Below, piece by piece: positions 1-8,967 of a stretch of DNA of 64,000 nt. The stretch covers positions 545,102 to 609,101 of the forward strand of contig NZ_JALGBX010000002.1 of the NCBI RefSeq assembly GCF_022808175.1. The letters run 5' to 3'. The position numbers and the translations under genes are program-made. Every line of letters begins with the position of its first letter. Position 1 is the stretch's first letter. The notes beneath the pieces were generated by a model. The model was not told where the DNA came from, searched no databases, and saw only the letters and a program-made list of their open reading frames with translations. Source of the stretch: Streptomyces sp. AP-93. Lineage in GTDB: Bacteria; Actinomycetota; Actinomycetes; Streptomycetales; Streptomycetaceae.

Positions 1-84
1 GGTCGCGGCTTCGGGGAGGGTGCGAAGGGCGGCTTCGGTGAATGTGCCTTCGGGACCGAGATAGGTGAAGCGGGTGGCCGACAT
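1..84 (-). CDS. pheA: Prephenate dehydratase, 5' end only
   Basis: Only the first 28 codons are in the window; the gene runs off the left edge. The minus-strand ATG at 84 opens a peptide starting MSATRFTYLGPEGTFTEAAL. The YLGPEGTFTE signature is the canonical N-terminus of prephenate dehydratases, which convert prephenate to phenylpyruvate for phenylalanine synthesis in the cytoplasm. It lies 42 bp downstream of the end of the Dyp peroxidase gene on the same strand. The identification rests on this short motif, but the motif is very characteristic. Confidence 0.85.
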   Translation of the reverse strand, partial: MSATRFTYLGPEGTFTEAALRTLPEAAT

Positions 85-126
85 GCGATCAGCCTAATGC
101 CGGGGCCCGGACGCCACCTGGACTGT

Positions 127-1434
127 TCACCCTTCGAGCAGCCGCTGACCCACGTACTCCCCCGGGCGCGCGCCGGGCGGCACCGCGTACAGGCCGCTCG
201 ACTCGTGCCGGATGAATTCCGACAGGGCGTCGCCGCGGTCGAGCTTGCGCTGGACGGGGACGAAACCGCGGGACGGGTCGGCCTGCCAGCAGATGAAGAG
301 CAGCCCCGCGTCGGGTGTCCCGTCGGCGGCGATCCCGTCGTGGAAGGAGAAGGGGCGTCGGAGCATGGCCGCCCCGCCGTTCTGCGCGGGTGCGGAGATC
401 CGCGCGTGCGCGTTGGAGGGGATGACCGGCTTTCCGTCGGCGCCGATCTTGTCGAAGGCCATGGCGGTGGTCTCGTCGCCTCCGGTCAGGGGGGCGCCGG
501 TGGTCTTCGTACGGCCGATGACCTGCTCCTGCGCGGCCGGCGACTGCTGGTCCCAGGAGTCGAGGAGCATCCGGATACGGCGTACGACGGCGTACGAGCC
601 CCCGACCATCCAGGCGTGTTCCGGGGGCACCGTGCCCTGGACGAAGATCCGCTGGTCGAAGTCGGCTTCGGTGGGCTTCGGATTGTTGGTGCCGTCGACC
701 TGGCCCATGAGGTTGCGGGCAGTCATCGGGGAGGCGGTGGCGCCCGGAGAGCGGTTGAAGCCGTTCATCTGCCAGCGCGGCCGGGCCGCCTCTCCGGCGT
801 CCTTCTGCAGGGCGCGCAGCGCGTGGAAGGCGACCAGCGCGTCGTCGGAACCGATCTGCACCCAGAGATCGCCGTTGCTGAGCCGGGCATCGAGCCGGTC
901 GGCGGAGAAGTCCGGCAGCGGGTCGAGGGCGGCTGGACGTCGCGCGGTGAGGCCGGTGCGTTCGAAGAAGGAGTGGCCGAAGCCGAAGGTCACCGTCAGG
1001 GAGGAAGGGCCGGCGTCGAGGGCGATGCCGGTGTCGGCGACCGGTGCGGTCTCGCCCGCCGTCAGCCGCCGCGCGGTATCGGACCAGCGCCTCATCAGGG
1101 CGGCGGCCTCGGTACGCCCGGCACCGGGCGCCAGGTCGAAGGCGAGGACGTGGCCCTTGGCCTGGAGGGGCGTGGTGATGCCGGCCTGGTGCTCCCCGTC
1201 GAAGACGACCCGGGTGGCGCCGAGGCTGCCGGGAGCGCCGACGGAGCCCGCCGTCCCGGACCCGGACGCCTCGGACTGTACGAGGGCCCCGCCGGCGGCG
1301 CCGAGCGCGAGCCCGGCGGCGCCGGCGGCGCCGACCGTGCCCAGCAGGCGCCGCCGGGAGATCTCGATACCGGGGACTTCCGTGGTGCTCTCGGTGCTCT
1401 CGGTGCTCTCGGTGGGTGCGCTGTTCTGGGTCAC
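127..1434 (-). CDS. efeB: Tat-exported Dyp-type heme peroxidase (EfeB-like)
   Basis: 435 aa from GTG at 1434, chosen because it lies 5 nt after the stop of the upstream copC-copD gene and just before a twin-arginine signal (SRRRLLG, residues 26-32, followed by an Ala/Gly hydrophobic stretch). The Dyp motif GxxDG appears as GQVDGT at 244-249, and the likely proximal heme ligand is His343 in NAHAR. Known relatives are exported heme peroxidases; EfeB also acts with EfeUO in iron uptake, but no EfeU or EfeO is visible here. It is the last gene of a copper-handling run, so a role in metal or heme handling at the cell surface is inferred. A TES-rich linker precedes the signal. Confidence 0.9.
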   Translation of the reverse strand: MTQNSAPTESTESTESTTEVPGIEISRRRLLGTVGAAGAAGLALGAAGGALVQSEASGSGTAGSVGAPGSLGATRVVFDGEHQAGITTPLQAKGHVLAFDLAPGAGRTEAAALMRRWSDTARRLTAGETAPVADTGIALDAGPSSLTVTFGFGHSFFERTGLTARRPAALDPLPDFSADRLDARLSNGDLWVQIGSDDALVAFHALRALQKDAGEAARPRWQMNGFNRSPGATASPMTARNLMGQVDGTNNPKPTEADFDQRIFVQGTVPPEHAWMVGGSYAVVRRIRMLLDSWDQQSPAAQEQVIGRTKTTGAPLTGGDETTAMAFDKIGADGKPVIPSNAHARISAPAQNGGAAMLRRPFSFHDGIAADGTPDAGLLFICWQADPSRGFVPVQRKLDRGDALSEFIRHESSGLYAVPPGARPGEYVGQRLLEG

Positions 1435-1439
1435 GCTGG

Positions 1440-3467
1440 TCAGCCGATCTTCACGTTCTTCTGGACGGTCGTCTGGTCGATGTCGGAGGTGCGGATGGTC
1501 ACGTCGATCCGCCAGTCGCCGGCCAGCGGAAGCTGGACGCCCGATGCGGTCCAGTGCCCGGGAGCGGCGCGCTCGGGGAGGACCGGAAGCGGGCCGATCT
1601 CCTTGGCCTCCAAGGTGAATGACACCTTGAGCTCGGGCAGGTCGAGAGGCTTGCCGTCGGGGGTCTCGGCCCACACGTGGAGGGTGTTCGCGCCGATGCG
1701 GCCCGGGTCCAGCTGGAGCCGGACCGAGCCCTTGCCGTTCTGACCGCCGGTGTCGAAAGGCAGAGTGACCTTGACCGCGCGGTCGGGAACGGCGGTGGCG
1801 GTGGAGCCACGACCCGCCTCCAGCTCCGCGGCACGGCCGGGCTCGGTGCTGGTGAGGATGGTGGTGACGGCCAGCAGGACCACGGCGACGCCCGCCTCGG
1901 CGAGCACGGACCTGCGCAGGCCGGCGCGGTCCGGGTCGGCATCGCGCGCCTGCTTCTCCCGCGCGGTGCGCCGGGCATCACTCTGGCGGGCGAGCTGCGC
2001 TGCGCGCCGGGGATCGGAGGCGGCGGTGCCGGAGGTGTCGGGGATGTCGGAGGCGTCGGCGTCGGGAACGGCGGTGGCGGCCGGGGTGACGGTCACGGGC
2101 GATGTTTCACGTGAAACATCGGGGGCGTGGCCCTCGGCCAGCCTCGAGGTCCACTTCCGGGAGGTGTAGGCGATGGCGACGACGACGGCGACGAGGCCGA
2201 TCTTGATGAGCAGCAGTCGCCCGTAGTCGGTCCCGGTCAGCGCGGACCAACTCCCGACCTGGCGCCAGGCCTGGTAGGTGCCGGTGCAGGCCAGGACGAG
2301 AACGCTGGTGAAGGCGACGGTGGAGAAGCGCCGGATCGCCGTGCGCTCGATCCCCGGGACCTTGTGGAGCGCGACGAGCAGTGCGGTGAGTCCGCCGAGC
2401 CACGTGGCGACGGCCAGCAGGTGGAGGATGTCGACGGGCATGGCGAGGGCGGGCTGGATGCCGGTGGAGGCGTGCTCGGACAGCGCCCAGGTGGCGGCGA
2501 TACCGCCGGCGACGACGGTCCCGCCGATGCCGAGCCCGAAGACGAGGTCGCTCTCCCCCTTGGCGTCCTCTTCGGAGACCTCGGAGGTGCCGGGGCCGTC
2601 CGAGCCGTTCGATCCGTTCGATCCGTTCGATCCGTTCGACGCGTGGCGCCGGGCGTAGGAGCCGAACAGGACCGTGATGAACAGTGCGGCGGCGCCGAGG
2701 AGAAGCAGCCGCGAGACGAGCGAGGCCCCGGACTTGGTCTCCAGGACGGTCTTCAGCCCGGCCAGGTCGAAGGCGTCGGCGAAGTTCCCCGACCCGGTGT
2801 ACGGGTTGCGGAGCAGCAGCATCACCAGGGTGGCCACGGTGAGCGCGACCCAGGCCCGTACGACCAGCTTCTGCATCGACCGCTGCGCGGCCCCCCGGCG
2901 CCAGCACAGGAGGATGAAGGCGGCGGCGCCGACGAGCACGGCGAACCCGGCATAGGCCACGTAGCGCGCGATGCCGTAGGCGACGGCGACGGGCCCGTCA
3001 CCCGCCGTCCGCGAGGGAAGCGAGACGGCGGTCTCGGAGGGGGCTCCGATGGAGAAGGTGAAGGCGCCGGAGATCGGGTGGCTGTCCGCGGATATGGCCT
3101 GCCAGGCGACGGTGTAGGTGCCGTCCGGCAGCCCCGGGCGCAGGGCGGTGCCGTAGCGGATGATGCTCCCGCTGCAGAGGTCGCGCAGCTCGCCGGTGTC
3201 GACCCGCTTGCCCTGGGGATCCAGGACGCGGATGGAGTCGCCGTTCATGGCGACCCCCTCCGAGAAGGAGAGGGTGATCTGGGCGGGCGCCGTGGCGACC
3301 ACCGCCCCGTCCGTGGGGTCGCTCGCGGTCAGCGCGGCGTGTGCCGAGGCCGGCGCGGCAGCGGCGAAGAAGGCTGCCAGCAGAGCGGCGAGGACCAGCG
3401 TGAGCCGCGGCAGGAGTGCCGTGGCACGGACGCGGGCCGTGGATGGGGTCGGGGCGGTGGCCGTCAT
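1440..3467 (-). CDS. Copper resistance protein, CopC-CopD fusion
   Basis: 675 aa. An N-terminal signal ending ASAHAAL leaves a mature protein beginning with the copper-binding His of CopC. The CopC beta-barrel (about 43-140) is followed by a CopD-type membrane domain with multiple hydrophobic helices (about 160-450), a charged cytoplasmic linker and a C-terminal beta-rich extracellular segment (about 540-675) of the YtkA kind. CopC binds periplasmic copper and CopD is thought to move it across the membrane. A 9-bp tandem repeat near 2604-2639 encodes four NGS units in a loop. A parS site lies in frame in the coding sequence. It sits between PCuAC and the Dyp peroxidase in one run of genes. 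Confidence 0.9.
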   Translation of the reverse strand: MTATAPTPSTARVRATALLPRLTLVLAALLAAFFAAAAPASAHAALTASDPTDGAVVATAPAQITLSFSEGVAMNGDSIRVLDPQGKRVDTGELRDLCSGSIIRYGTALRPGLPDGTYTVAWQAISADSHPISGAFTFSIGAPSETAVSLPSRTAGDGPVAVAYGIARYVAYAGFAVLVGAAAFILLCWRRGAAQRSMQKLVVRAWVALTVATLVMLLLRNPYTGSGNFADAFDLAGLKTVLETKSGASLVSRLLLLGAAALFITVLFGSYARRHASNGSNGSNGSNGSDGPGTSEVSEEDAKGESDLVFGLGIGGTVVAGGIAATWALSEHASTGIQPALAMPVDILHLLAVATWLGGLTALLVALHKVPGIERTAIRRFSTVAFTSVLVLACTGTYQAWRQVGSWSALTGTDYGRLLLIKIGLVAVVVAIAYTSRKWTSRLAEGHAPDVSRETSPVTVTPAATAVPDADASDIPDTSGTAASDPRRAAQLARQSDARRTAREKQARDADPDRAGLRRSVLAEAGVAVVLLAVTTILTSTEPGRAAELEAGRGSTATAVPDRAVKVTLPFDTGGQNGKGSVRLQLDPGRIGANTLHVWAETPDGKPLDLPELKVSFTLEAKEIGPLPVLPERAAPGHWTASGVQLPLAGDWRIDVTIRTSDIDQTTVQKNVKIG
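2103..2118. promoter_or_regulatory. parS site 1 (ParB binding, intragenic)
   Basis: Perfect 16-bp palindrome TGTTTCACGTGAAACA, identical to the bacterial parS consensus bound by ParB. It lies inside the copC-copD gene and is read on the minus strand as the peptide DVSRETS. Two further identical copies are at 19017 and 46615. Confidence 0.95.
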
Positions 3468-3489
3468 GGCGTGTCAGTCCCTCGGTCCG

Positions 3490-3987
3490 TCAGTGGGCGG
3501 TGCCGTCGGTGGATGTCGGAGCCTTGTACGTCCGCTCCTTGACGTCCAGCTCGACCTTGACCGGGCCGGACTTCTCGAAGCGCAGTTCGATGGTGACCTT
3601 GTCACCGACCTTGGGGGTGTTCTTGAGCCCCATGAACATGACGTGGCTGCCGCCGCGCGCCAGCTTCAGCTCGCCGTTCGCGGGCACGTCCATGGACTGG
3701 ACCTGCTGCATCTTCTGATCCTTGGTCTCGTGGATCTGCAGATCGTCGGAGAGCGTGCTCGTGGCGCCGGTCAGCTTGTCGGCCGTCTTGGAGCCGTTCT
3801 TGATGACCATGAACGCGCCGGCCATCTTGTCGTTCACGGGCTCCGGCATGTAGCCGCCGCTGACCGTCAGCTTCGGCGCGTCACCGGAAGCGGACTCGGA
3901 CCCGGACTCCGAGGAGCAGCCGGATATGGCGAGGGCGGCCGTCAGGGAGAGTGCGGCGGCGAGGGTGCGGGTGGTGCGGGTGTTCAC
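3490..3987 (-). CDS. PCuAC-type copper chaperone lipoprotein
   Basis: 165 aa. A lipobox-like signal (ISGC, Cys24) indicates membrane anchoring. The PCuAC copper site H(M)-x10-M-x21-H-x-M is visible as His86 and Met93 in HETKDQKM and His115/Met117 in GGSHVMFMG. The family passes Cu(I) to the CuA/CuB centres of cytochrome oxidase together with Sco proteins. Its GTG start overlaps the TGA of the Sco gene by 4 nt, so the two are translationally coupled. Confidence 0.93.
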   Translation of the reverse strand: MNTRTTRTLAAALSLTAALAISGCSSESGSESASGDAPKLTVSGGYMPEPVNDKMAGAFMVIKNGSKTADKLTGATSTLSDDLQIHETKDQKMQQVQSMDVPANGELKLARGGSHVMFMGLKNTPKVGDKVTIELRFEKSGPVKVELDVKERTYKAPTSTDGTAH

Positions 3988-4637
3988 GGGTTCTCTCCCT
4001 TGACGATCTTCGGCAGGTCCTTGGTGTAGTCATCGACGGTGGTGCTCTCGCCGTAGAGGAGGTATCCCTCGTCGGTCTTGGGCGAGAAGACGATGACCTG
4101 GGCGCCGTGCATGGAGACGACGTTGCCGCCGGCGTCCGTCTTGGCGGCCTCGATACCGATGCCGAGCGTGCGTGCGGCGGCCTGGATGGTGGCGAAGTCC
4201 CCGGTCAGCCCGGTGAATGCCGGGTCCAGGCCCTTGAGCCACGCGCCGAGGGACTCGGGAGTGTCCCGTTCCGGGTCGGTGGTGATGAAGACGACCTGGA
4301 GCTTGTCCTGGTCGGCCTTGGGAAGCGCCTTCTTGGCGACGGCGATGTTGCTCATCGTCAGGGGGCACACGTCGGGGCAGTGGGTGTAGCCGAAGTAGAT
4401 CAGCGTCGGCTTGCCCTTGGTCTGCTCGCGCAGGTTCCACGGCTTGCCGGTGGTGTCCGTGAGGACGGCGTCCGGCTTGTCGAAGGGGCGGTCGAGCACG
4501 GTGGCGGAGCCGGCTTTCGCCTGGCTCTCGCTGATCTGGGTGACCTGGCCGTTCTTGGCCGGTTCACCACCGCAGGCAGTGAGGGTGAGGGCGGTCGCCG
4601 CCACGAGGGCGGCGAGCGTCACACGTGTGGTGCGCAT
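3984..4637 (-). CDS. Sco/SenC-type copper thiol chaperone lipoprotein
   Basis: 217 aa with a lipobox ending at Cys22 (LTAC). The thioredoxin-like fold carries the Sco signature HCPDVCPLT, Cys87 and Cys91, and the distal copper-ligand His177 in VSMHGAQ. Sco proteins load copper into, or reduce, the CuA site of cytochrome c oxidase. The gene is directly coupled to the PCuAC gene downstream and follows the DUF1775 gene, which supports a shared role in extracytoplasmic copper delivery. Confidence 0.94.
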   Translation of the reverse strand: MRTTRVTLAALVAATALTLTACGGEPAKNGQVTQISESQAKAGSATVLDRPFDKPDAVLTDTTGKPWNLREQTKGKPTLIYFGYTHCPDVCPLTMSNIAVAKKALPKADQDKLQVVFITTDPERDTPESLGAWLKGLDPAFTGLTGDFATIQAAARTLGIGIEAAKTDAGGNVVSMHGAQVIVFSPKTDEGYLLYGESTTVDDYTKDLPKIVKGENP

Positions 4638-4751
4638 GGAAAGTCCCTGGGATCGGGGATGGTACGGGTGGATCCGCGAGCCCGGCCGGCCCGGATGACC
4701 GGCCGGCTGCGCGGGATCGTCACGTCAGTAGGAGCTCCTGAGCTCAGGAGC

Positions 4752-5489
4752 TCAGGAGGTGCGGCGGCGCGAGGCGACGCCGAAGGCAACGCCGCCGAGT
4801 CCGATGACGATGCCGGCGATGCCGAGGGCCCGCGCGGTCGTGTCGGAGCCGCTCTTGGCGGCGGCTGTGTCGTGACCGTCCTGGCCGTCCTTGTGGCCGG
4901 CGTCGGAGTTCTTCGCCTCGTCCGCGGGCTTCTTGGCAGCGGCGTCGTGGTGGTCGGCGCCGGCGGCGGTCAGCTTCAGGACGGGCGCCGGGGTCTGCGG
5001 TTCGGCGGCGCCTTCCTTGGGCTCTTCGATCCAGCGGACGACCTCGCCGTTGTCGTAGGTCTGGATCGCCTTGAAGACCATCCGGTCGGCGTTCTCGGGC
5101 AGCTTGCCGACGGAGACCGGGAACTGCTGGAACTTGCCGGCCTCGATCTTGCCGCCGGACCAGGTCACCTTGGTGACGACCTCGTTGACCTGCTTGCCGT
5201 GCACGGTGAGCGGCTTGTCGAGCTTGGTCTTCTCGACGGTGGACGTCCAGCCGGGGATGTCCTGCGGCATGACGGACGTGAGTGGCTGGTCGGCCGGGAA
5301 GTTGACTTCGAGCTGCGTGGTCGAGGCGTCGTCGCGCTCGTTGGGGACCTTGAAGTTGAGCGTCGCGTAGCCGCCCTTGGCAGCCTCCCCGACGGGCTGC
5401 ACGCCGACGTGGGCGAAGGCGGTGCCGGAGAGCAGGAGGACGGACCCGGCGGCGAGGGCGGCGGCGAAGGAGACGCGAGAGGTCTTCAT
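4752..5489 (-). CDS. YcnI-like (DUF1775) copper-binding membrane-anchored protein
   Basis: 245 aa from ATG at 5489. The signal peptide ends at TAFA, so the mature chain starts with His27 (HVGVQP), as in YcnI family members that bind copper through their N-terminal histidine. A conserved IPGW segment lies in the DUF1775 domain. The C-terminus has a His/Asp/Lys-rich linker, one transmembrane helix and an Arg-rich tail (RRRTS), so it is membrane anchored. It is the likely first gene of the copper run. YcnI relatives are often next to CopD or Sco genes, as here. Confidence 0.9.
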   Translation of the reverse strand: MKTSRVSFAAALAAGSVLLLSGTAFAHVGVQPVGEAAKGGYATLNFKVPNERDDASTTQLEVNFPADQPLTSVMPQDIPGWTSTVEKTKLDKPLTVHGKQVNEVVTKVTWSGGKIEAGKFQQFPVSVGKLPENADRMVFKAIQTYDNGEVVRWIEEPKEGAAEPQTPAPVLKLTAAGADHHDAAAKKPADEAKNSDAGHKDGQDGHDTAAAKSGSDTTARALGIAGIVIGLGGVAFGVASRRRTS

Positions 5490-5599
5490 GGCAGAAACAC
5501 TCCACGGAAGCTGTGGTGACGGTGGCTCCGCGCGCGGCGCGCACGGAGTTCGCGGCACCGGTGCTCCCGTCGTGAGTCCCGGGGAGGAGAGGTGCCGCT

Positions 5600-6418
5600 T
5601 CAGGCTGCGAGGGCGAATGCCGTGGGCGGCCCGCGCCTGATCACCGTGTGCTGGAGTGCGTCCCGGCCCGTGGAGAGGGCGGGGCCGGCCCCGTCGCCCG
5701 CTGCCCGCGGGGTACGGGCGGGCCGGCCCGCCAGGCCCGCGCCGAGGGCCCGTACGTAGGCCAGCGCGGCACGCAGCGGGCGTACCGGTCCGGCCGCGGC
5801 GGAGAGCCTGGACAGTTCGAGGAGGCGGAACAGCGCGGCGTCGCCGCGCCCGAGCAGCCAGCCGGCGGCGAGTGCGGCCAGCAGGTGCCCGATCAGCATG
5901 GCCGGGCTGAGCAGCCCGACCAGTCCGGTGGCCGGTTCGACGAGGCCCTGCCCCAGGTGGGCGTGGGCCATGTGCCCCTGTGTCGCGGCCTGCGCGGCCA
6001 CGGCGTCCGGGTCCAGCCCGGCGCTCTCCAGGATCCGCCGGGCGTCCGACGGGTGGATCGGGACGGAGTTGCCCCCGCACACCAGTTGGGCGGCCAGCGC
6101 CGCGAGCGAGGTCTCCGAGGAGGTACCGCCGCCCGCCGGGACGTTGTGCTGGCCGAGGCCGAACACCGTGTGCAGCGCGAGCTGTCCGCCCGCCAGCGCG
6201 GCGGCGATGCCGGGCAGCGAGCGCCGGCGTCCCGCGAGCGGGGCCGCACCTGCGAAGACGGCGACGAAGCTGGCGCAGAGGGACCACCAGGGCACCGTCG
6301 CGCAGGAGGCCAACGCGTGCCCGACCGCGGACAGCACGACACAGACCGCGGTGAACACCGCGGCCCGGATCAGCCTGAGGCCGGTTCCGGCCTGCGTCGC
6401 GTGGGGGGAGGCAGTCAT
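5600..6418 (-). CDS. Conserved Streptomyces integral membrane protein, unknown function
   Basis: 272 aa with about five hydrophobic segments, including residues 17-37, 48-66, 74-90 and 165-190. It is rich in Ala, Gly and His. I recognise no catalytic motif. It lies upstream of the copper genes on the same strand, separated by 110 bp, so an accessory membrane role in the same locus is possible but unproven. The His-containing middle (HMAHAHLGQG) could bind metal; that is speculation. Confidence 0.7.
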   Translation of the reverse strand: MTASPHATQAGTGLRLIRAAVFTAVCVVLSAVGHALASCATVPWWSLCASFVAVFAGAAPLAGRRRSLPGIAAALAGGQLALHTVFGLGQHNVPAGGGTSSETSLAALAAQLVCGGNSVPIHPSDARRILESAGLDPDAVAAQAATQGHMAHAHLGQGLVEPATGLVGLLSPAMLIGHLLAALAAGWLLGRGDAALFRLLELSRLSAAAGPVRPLRAALAYVRALGAGLAGRPARTPRAAGDGAGPALSTGRDALQHTVIRRGPPTAFALAA

Positions 6419-6523
6419 GGCCGGGCCATCATCGCACTGGCCTTAGGCGCCGCATACGGCAGGTGCGGCAGCAGGTTCGCATTTCCGTGCACGGATCCCG
6501 GGCGTGGGTCCGTGCACGCGCGC

Positions 6524-6587
6524 CGGGCACTCCCCCACCCGCGCGCCGGGCACTCCCCCACCCGCACACGGGCACTCCCCCACCCGC
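6524..6587. repeat. Three C-rich tandem repeats in an intergenic gap
   Basis: The 19-mer CGGGCACTCCCCCACCCGC occurs three times with a 22-23 bp period (6524, 6547, 6569), between two divergently transcribed genes. The complementary strand is rich in G-runs. No promoter motif is evident in it. Confidence 0.75.
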
Positions 6588-6687
6588 ACCGCATACACCG
6601 CCGCCCGGGAGAGCCGCATCGGCCGAACGAGGGCTCTGTCGGCCCTCGGGGGCTTAGCCCCGGCCCCGGGCGGCAATAGGTAACAGT

Positions 6688-7224
6688 ATGAGCATCTGGT
6701 GGTCTCTCCACTTGAGGCGCGAAGCAGCGAGTGTGCCCCTCGCGAGGCGGCTGCTGCTGGGGACGATGGAGACCGCGGGGGTTGACCCGGACATCTCCTT
6801 CGACCTGTCGGTGGCGCTGAGCGAGGCGTGCGCGAACGCGGTGGAGCACGGTGGCCGCGAACCAGGCCCGCGCTCCGGCTACACGGACGACGCGTCGTAC
6901 CTGGACGACGCGGCCCCGGGCAGCGGATGCCCGGGCAGCGGATTCCCGGACGGCGGATCCCCGGACGGGACCGGGGCGTACCACGTCACGGCCTATCTGG
7001 ACGGGGACCGCTGCCGCATCGAGGTGAGCGATTCGGGCCCGGGGTTCCCGCCCGCGACGGTGGCCCGCCGCAGACCGTCCCTCGCCGAGCACGGCCGGGG
7101 ACTGCACCTGATCGAGGAGCTCGCCGACCACGTCCGCTTCCGCAACCGGCCGGGCCGGGGCGCCGTGGTCAGCTTCGACAAGATGCTGAAGTGGCGGGAC
7201 GACTCACTGCTGAAGGTGTCGTAG
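6688..7224 (+). CDS. Anti-sigma-factor-like ATP-binding regulator (HATPase_c_2, RsbW type)
   Basis: 178 aa. The N-box ALSEACANAVEHG (near 50) and a G-box region (RGLHLIEELADHV, RGAVVSF) identify a GHKL ATPase of the RsbW/SpoIIAB group. These serine kinases or anti-sigma factors are abundant in Streptomyces. A Gly/Ser/Pro/Asp-rich insert at about 65-100 interrupts the fold between the N box and G1 and looks like a low-complexity loop. No sigma or anti-anti-sigma gene is adjacent, so its partner is unknown. Confidence 0.85.
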   Translation: MSIWWSLHLRREAASVPLARRLLLGTMETAGVDPDISFDLSVALSEACANAVEHGGREPGPRSGYTDDASYLDDAAPGSGCPGSGFPDGGSPDGTGAYHVTAYLDGDRCRIEVSDSGPGFPPATVARRRPSLAEHGRGLHLIEELADHVRFRNRPGRGAVVSFDKMLKWRDDSLLKVS

Positions 7225-7271
7225 ACGCGCCGATGGGCGGAATCCGTGGAGGGTCCCGCCCATCGGCGCGT
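7225..7271. terminator. Bidirectional hairpin between convergent genes
   Basis: Perfect 16-bp stem: arm ACGCGCCGATGGGCGG (7225-7240) and its complement (7256-7271), with a 15-nt loop. It lies exactly between the stop codons of the converging ATPase and aminopeptidase genes. Confidence 0.85.
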
Positions 7272-7284
7272 ACGAGCGGAGGCG

Positions 7285-8751
7285 TCAGCCCTTGAGCCGC
7301 GCCATCCACGCCTCGATCTCGTCCGAGGCGCGGGGCAGCCCGGCCGACAGGTTCCGGTTGCCGTCCTCGGTGACGAGGATGTCGTCCTCGATCCGGACGC
7401 CGATGCCGCGGTACTCCGCGGGCACGGTCAGGTCGTCGGCCTGGAAGTACAGACCGGGCTCGACGGTCAGGCACATCCCGGGCTCCAGCGTGCCGTCGAC
7501 GTACGCCTCGGTGCGCGCGGCGGCGCAGTCGTGGACGTCCATGCCGAGCATGTGACCGGTGCCGTGCAGGGTCCAGCGGCGCTGCAGACCGAGCTCCAGG
7601 ACACGCTCGACCGGGCCCTCCAGCAGACCCCACTCGACGAGCTTCTCGGCGAGCACGTGCTGGGAGGCGTCGTGGAAGTCGCGGAACTTCGCGCCCGGCT
7701 TGACGGCGGCGATGCCGGCTTCCTGGGACGCGTAGACCGCGTCGTAGATCTTGCGCTGGATGTCGGTGTACGTGCCGCTGATCGGCAGGGTGCGCGTGAC
7801 GTCGGCGGTGTAGAGGGAGTGGGTCTCCACACCGGCGTCGAGCAGCAGCAGGTCGCCGGAGCGGACGTCTCCGTCGTTGCGGACCCAGTGCAGGGTGCAG
7901 GCGTGCGGGCCGGCGGCGCAGATGGAGCCGTAGCCGACGTCGTTGCCCTCGACGCGGGCGCGCAGGAAGAAGGTGCCCTCGATGTAGCGCTCGGAGGTGG
8001 CCTCGGCCTTGTCGAGCACCTTCACGACGTCCTCGAAGCCGCGGACGGTGGAGTCGACGGCCTTCTGCAGCTCGCCGATCTCGAACGCGTCCTTCACGGC
8101 GCGGGCCTCGGAGAGGTAGACGCGCAGCTCCTCGTCGCGCTCCTTGGTGACCTTGTCGGTCAGGGCGGTCTCGATGACGGAGTCGTGACCGCGGACGCTA
8201 CGGACCGGGCCCTCGGCCTCGGCGAGCTCCTCGGGGAGCTTGCGCACGTCCTTGGCGGGGATGCCCAGGAGCTGCTCGGCCTCCGTGAGGGAGTGGCGGC
8301 GGCCGACCCACAGTTCGCCGCTGCCGGAGAGCCAGAACTCGCCGTTCTCGCGGTCGGAGCGGGGCAGCAGGTAGACGGTGGCGTGGTGGCCGGTCTCCCC
8401 CGCGGGCTCCAGGACCAGGACGCCGTTCTCGGTCTGGTCGCCGGTGAGGTACGCGTACTCGGTCGAGGCGCGGAAGGGGTACTCGGTGTCGTTCGAGCGC
8501 GTCTTCAGCCGTCCGGCGGGGACGACGAGGCGCTCGCCGGGGAAGCGCCGGGACAGCGCGGAGCGGCGGGCCGCGGTGTGCGCGGCCTGAGCGATCGGCT
8601 CCAGTCCGCGCAGCTCGGTGTCTGCCCAGCCCGTGCGCATGCTCGCGGCGAGTTCCTCGCTGACGCCCGGGTACAGCCCGTTCTTGCGCTGCTTGTGCTT
8701 CTTCTTGGGCTGCTCTTCTTCCGGGGTCTCCGGGGTGAGCTCGTCAGCCAC
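7285..8751 (-). CDS. pepP: Xaa-Pro aminopeptidase (aminopeptidase P family, M24B)
   Basis: 488 aa. An N-terminal creatinase-like domain (about 60-200) precedes the pita-bread metallopeptidase domain. The metal ligands are visible: two Asp in LLLLDAGVETHSLYTADVTR, His in HGTGHMLGMDVHD, Glu in VEPGLY and Glu in RIEDDILVTEDG. The enzyme removes N-terminal residues preceding proline and uses two Mn ions. A Lys-rich N-terminal stretch (QPKKKHKQRK) is typical of streptomycete copies. It is monocistronic, with a strong convergent terminator at its 3' end. Confidence 0.95.
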   Translation of the reverse strand: MADELTPETPEEEQPKKKHKQRKNGLYPGVSEELAASMRTGWADTELRGLEPIAQAAHTAARRSALSRRFPGERLVVPAGRLKTRSNDTEYPFRASTEYAYLTGDQTENGVLVLEPAGETGHHATVYLLPRSDRENGEFWLSGSGELWVGRRHSLTEAEQLLGIPAKDVRKLPEELAEAEGPVRSVRGHDSVIETALTDKVTKERDEELRVYLSEARAVKDAFEIGELQKAVDSTVRGFEDVVKVLDKAEATSERYIEGTFFLRARVEGNDVGYGSICAAGPHACTLHWVRNDGDVRSGDLLLLDAGVETHSLYTADVTRTLPISGTYTDIQRKIYDAVYASQEAGIAAVKPGAKFRDFHDASQHVLAEKLVEWGLLEGPVERVLELGLQRRWTLHGTGHMLGMDVHDCAAARTEAYVDGTLEPGMCLTVEPGLYFQADDLTVPAEYRGIGVRIEDDILVTEDGNRNLSAGLPRASDEIEAWMARLKG

Positions 8752-8893
8752 GTCTTCTCCTCAGTACGACGGACACGGACCGGGTATGGACCTCATCCAT
8801 CGTATGTGTGAGCGGACGCCCCCCGAAGGGTCGTGTGACAAATCCGCCAAACCAGGTCACACGCCCCGCTTCTTACGTCCTCGTCACACCCCG

Positions 8894-8967
8894 GGCGTCA
8901 CACGCCAGGCGTCACACGCCAGGCGACCCGCCCGGCGTCACAGCCAGGCGACCCGCCCCGGCGTCAC
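8894..8967. repeat. GGCGTCACACGCCA-like tandem repeats
   Basis: Short imperfect repeats containing GGCGTCAC and GCCAGGCGACCCGCC fill the gap between pepP and the 3' end of the phosphatase gene. They are GC-rich and partly self-complementary. No known element is recognised. Confidence 0.5.

Noticed and set aside
4752..6287. Single 511-aa protein including the DUF1775 domain
   Set aside because: The N-terminal half is Arg-rich shadow of the membrane-protein gene; a signal peptide and ATG at 5489 mark the real start.
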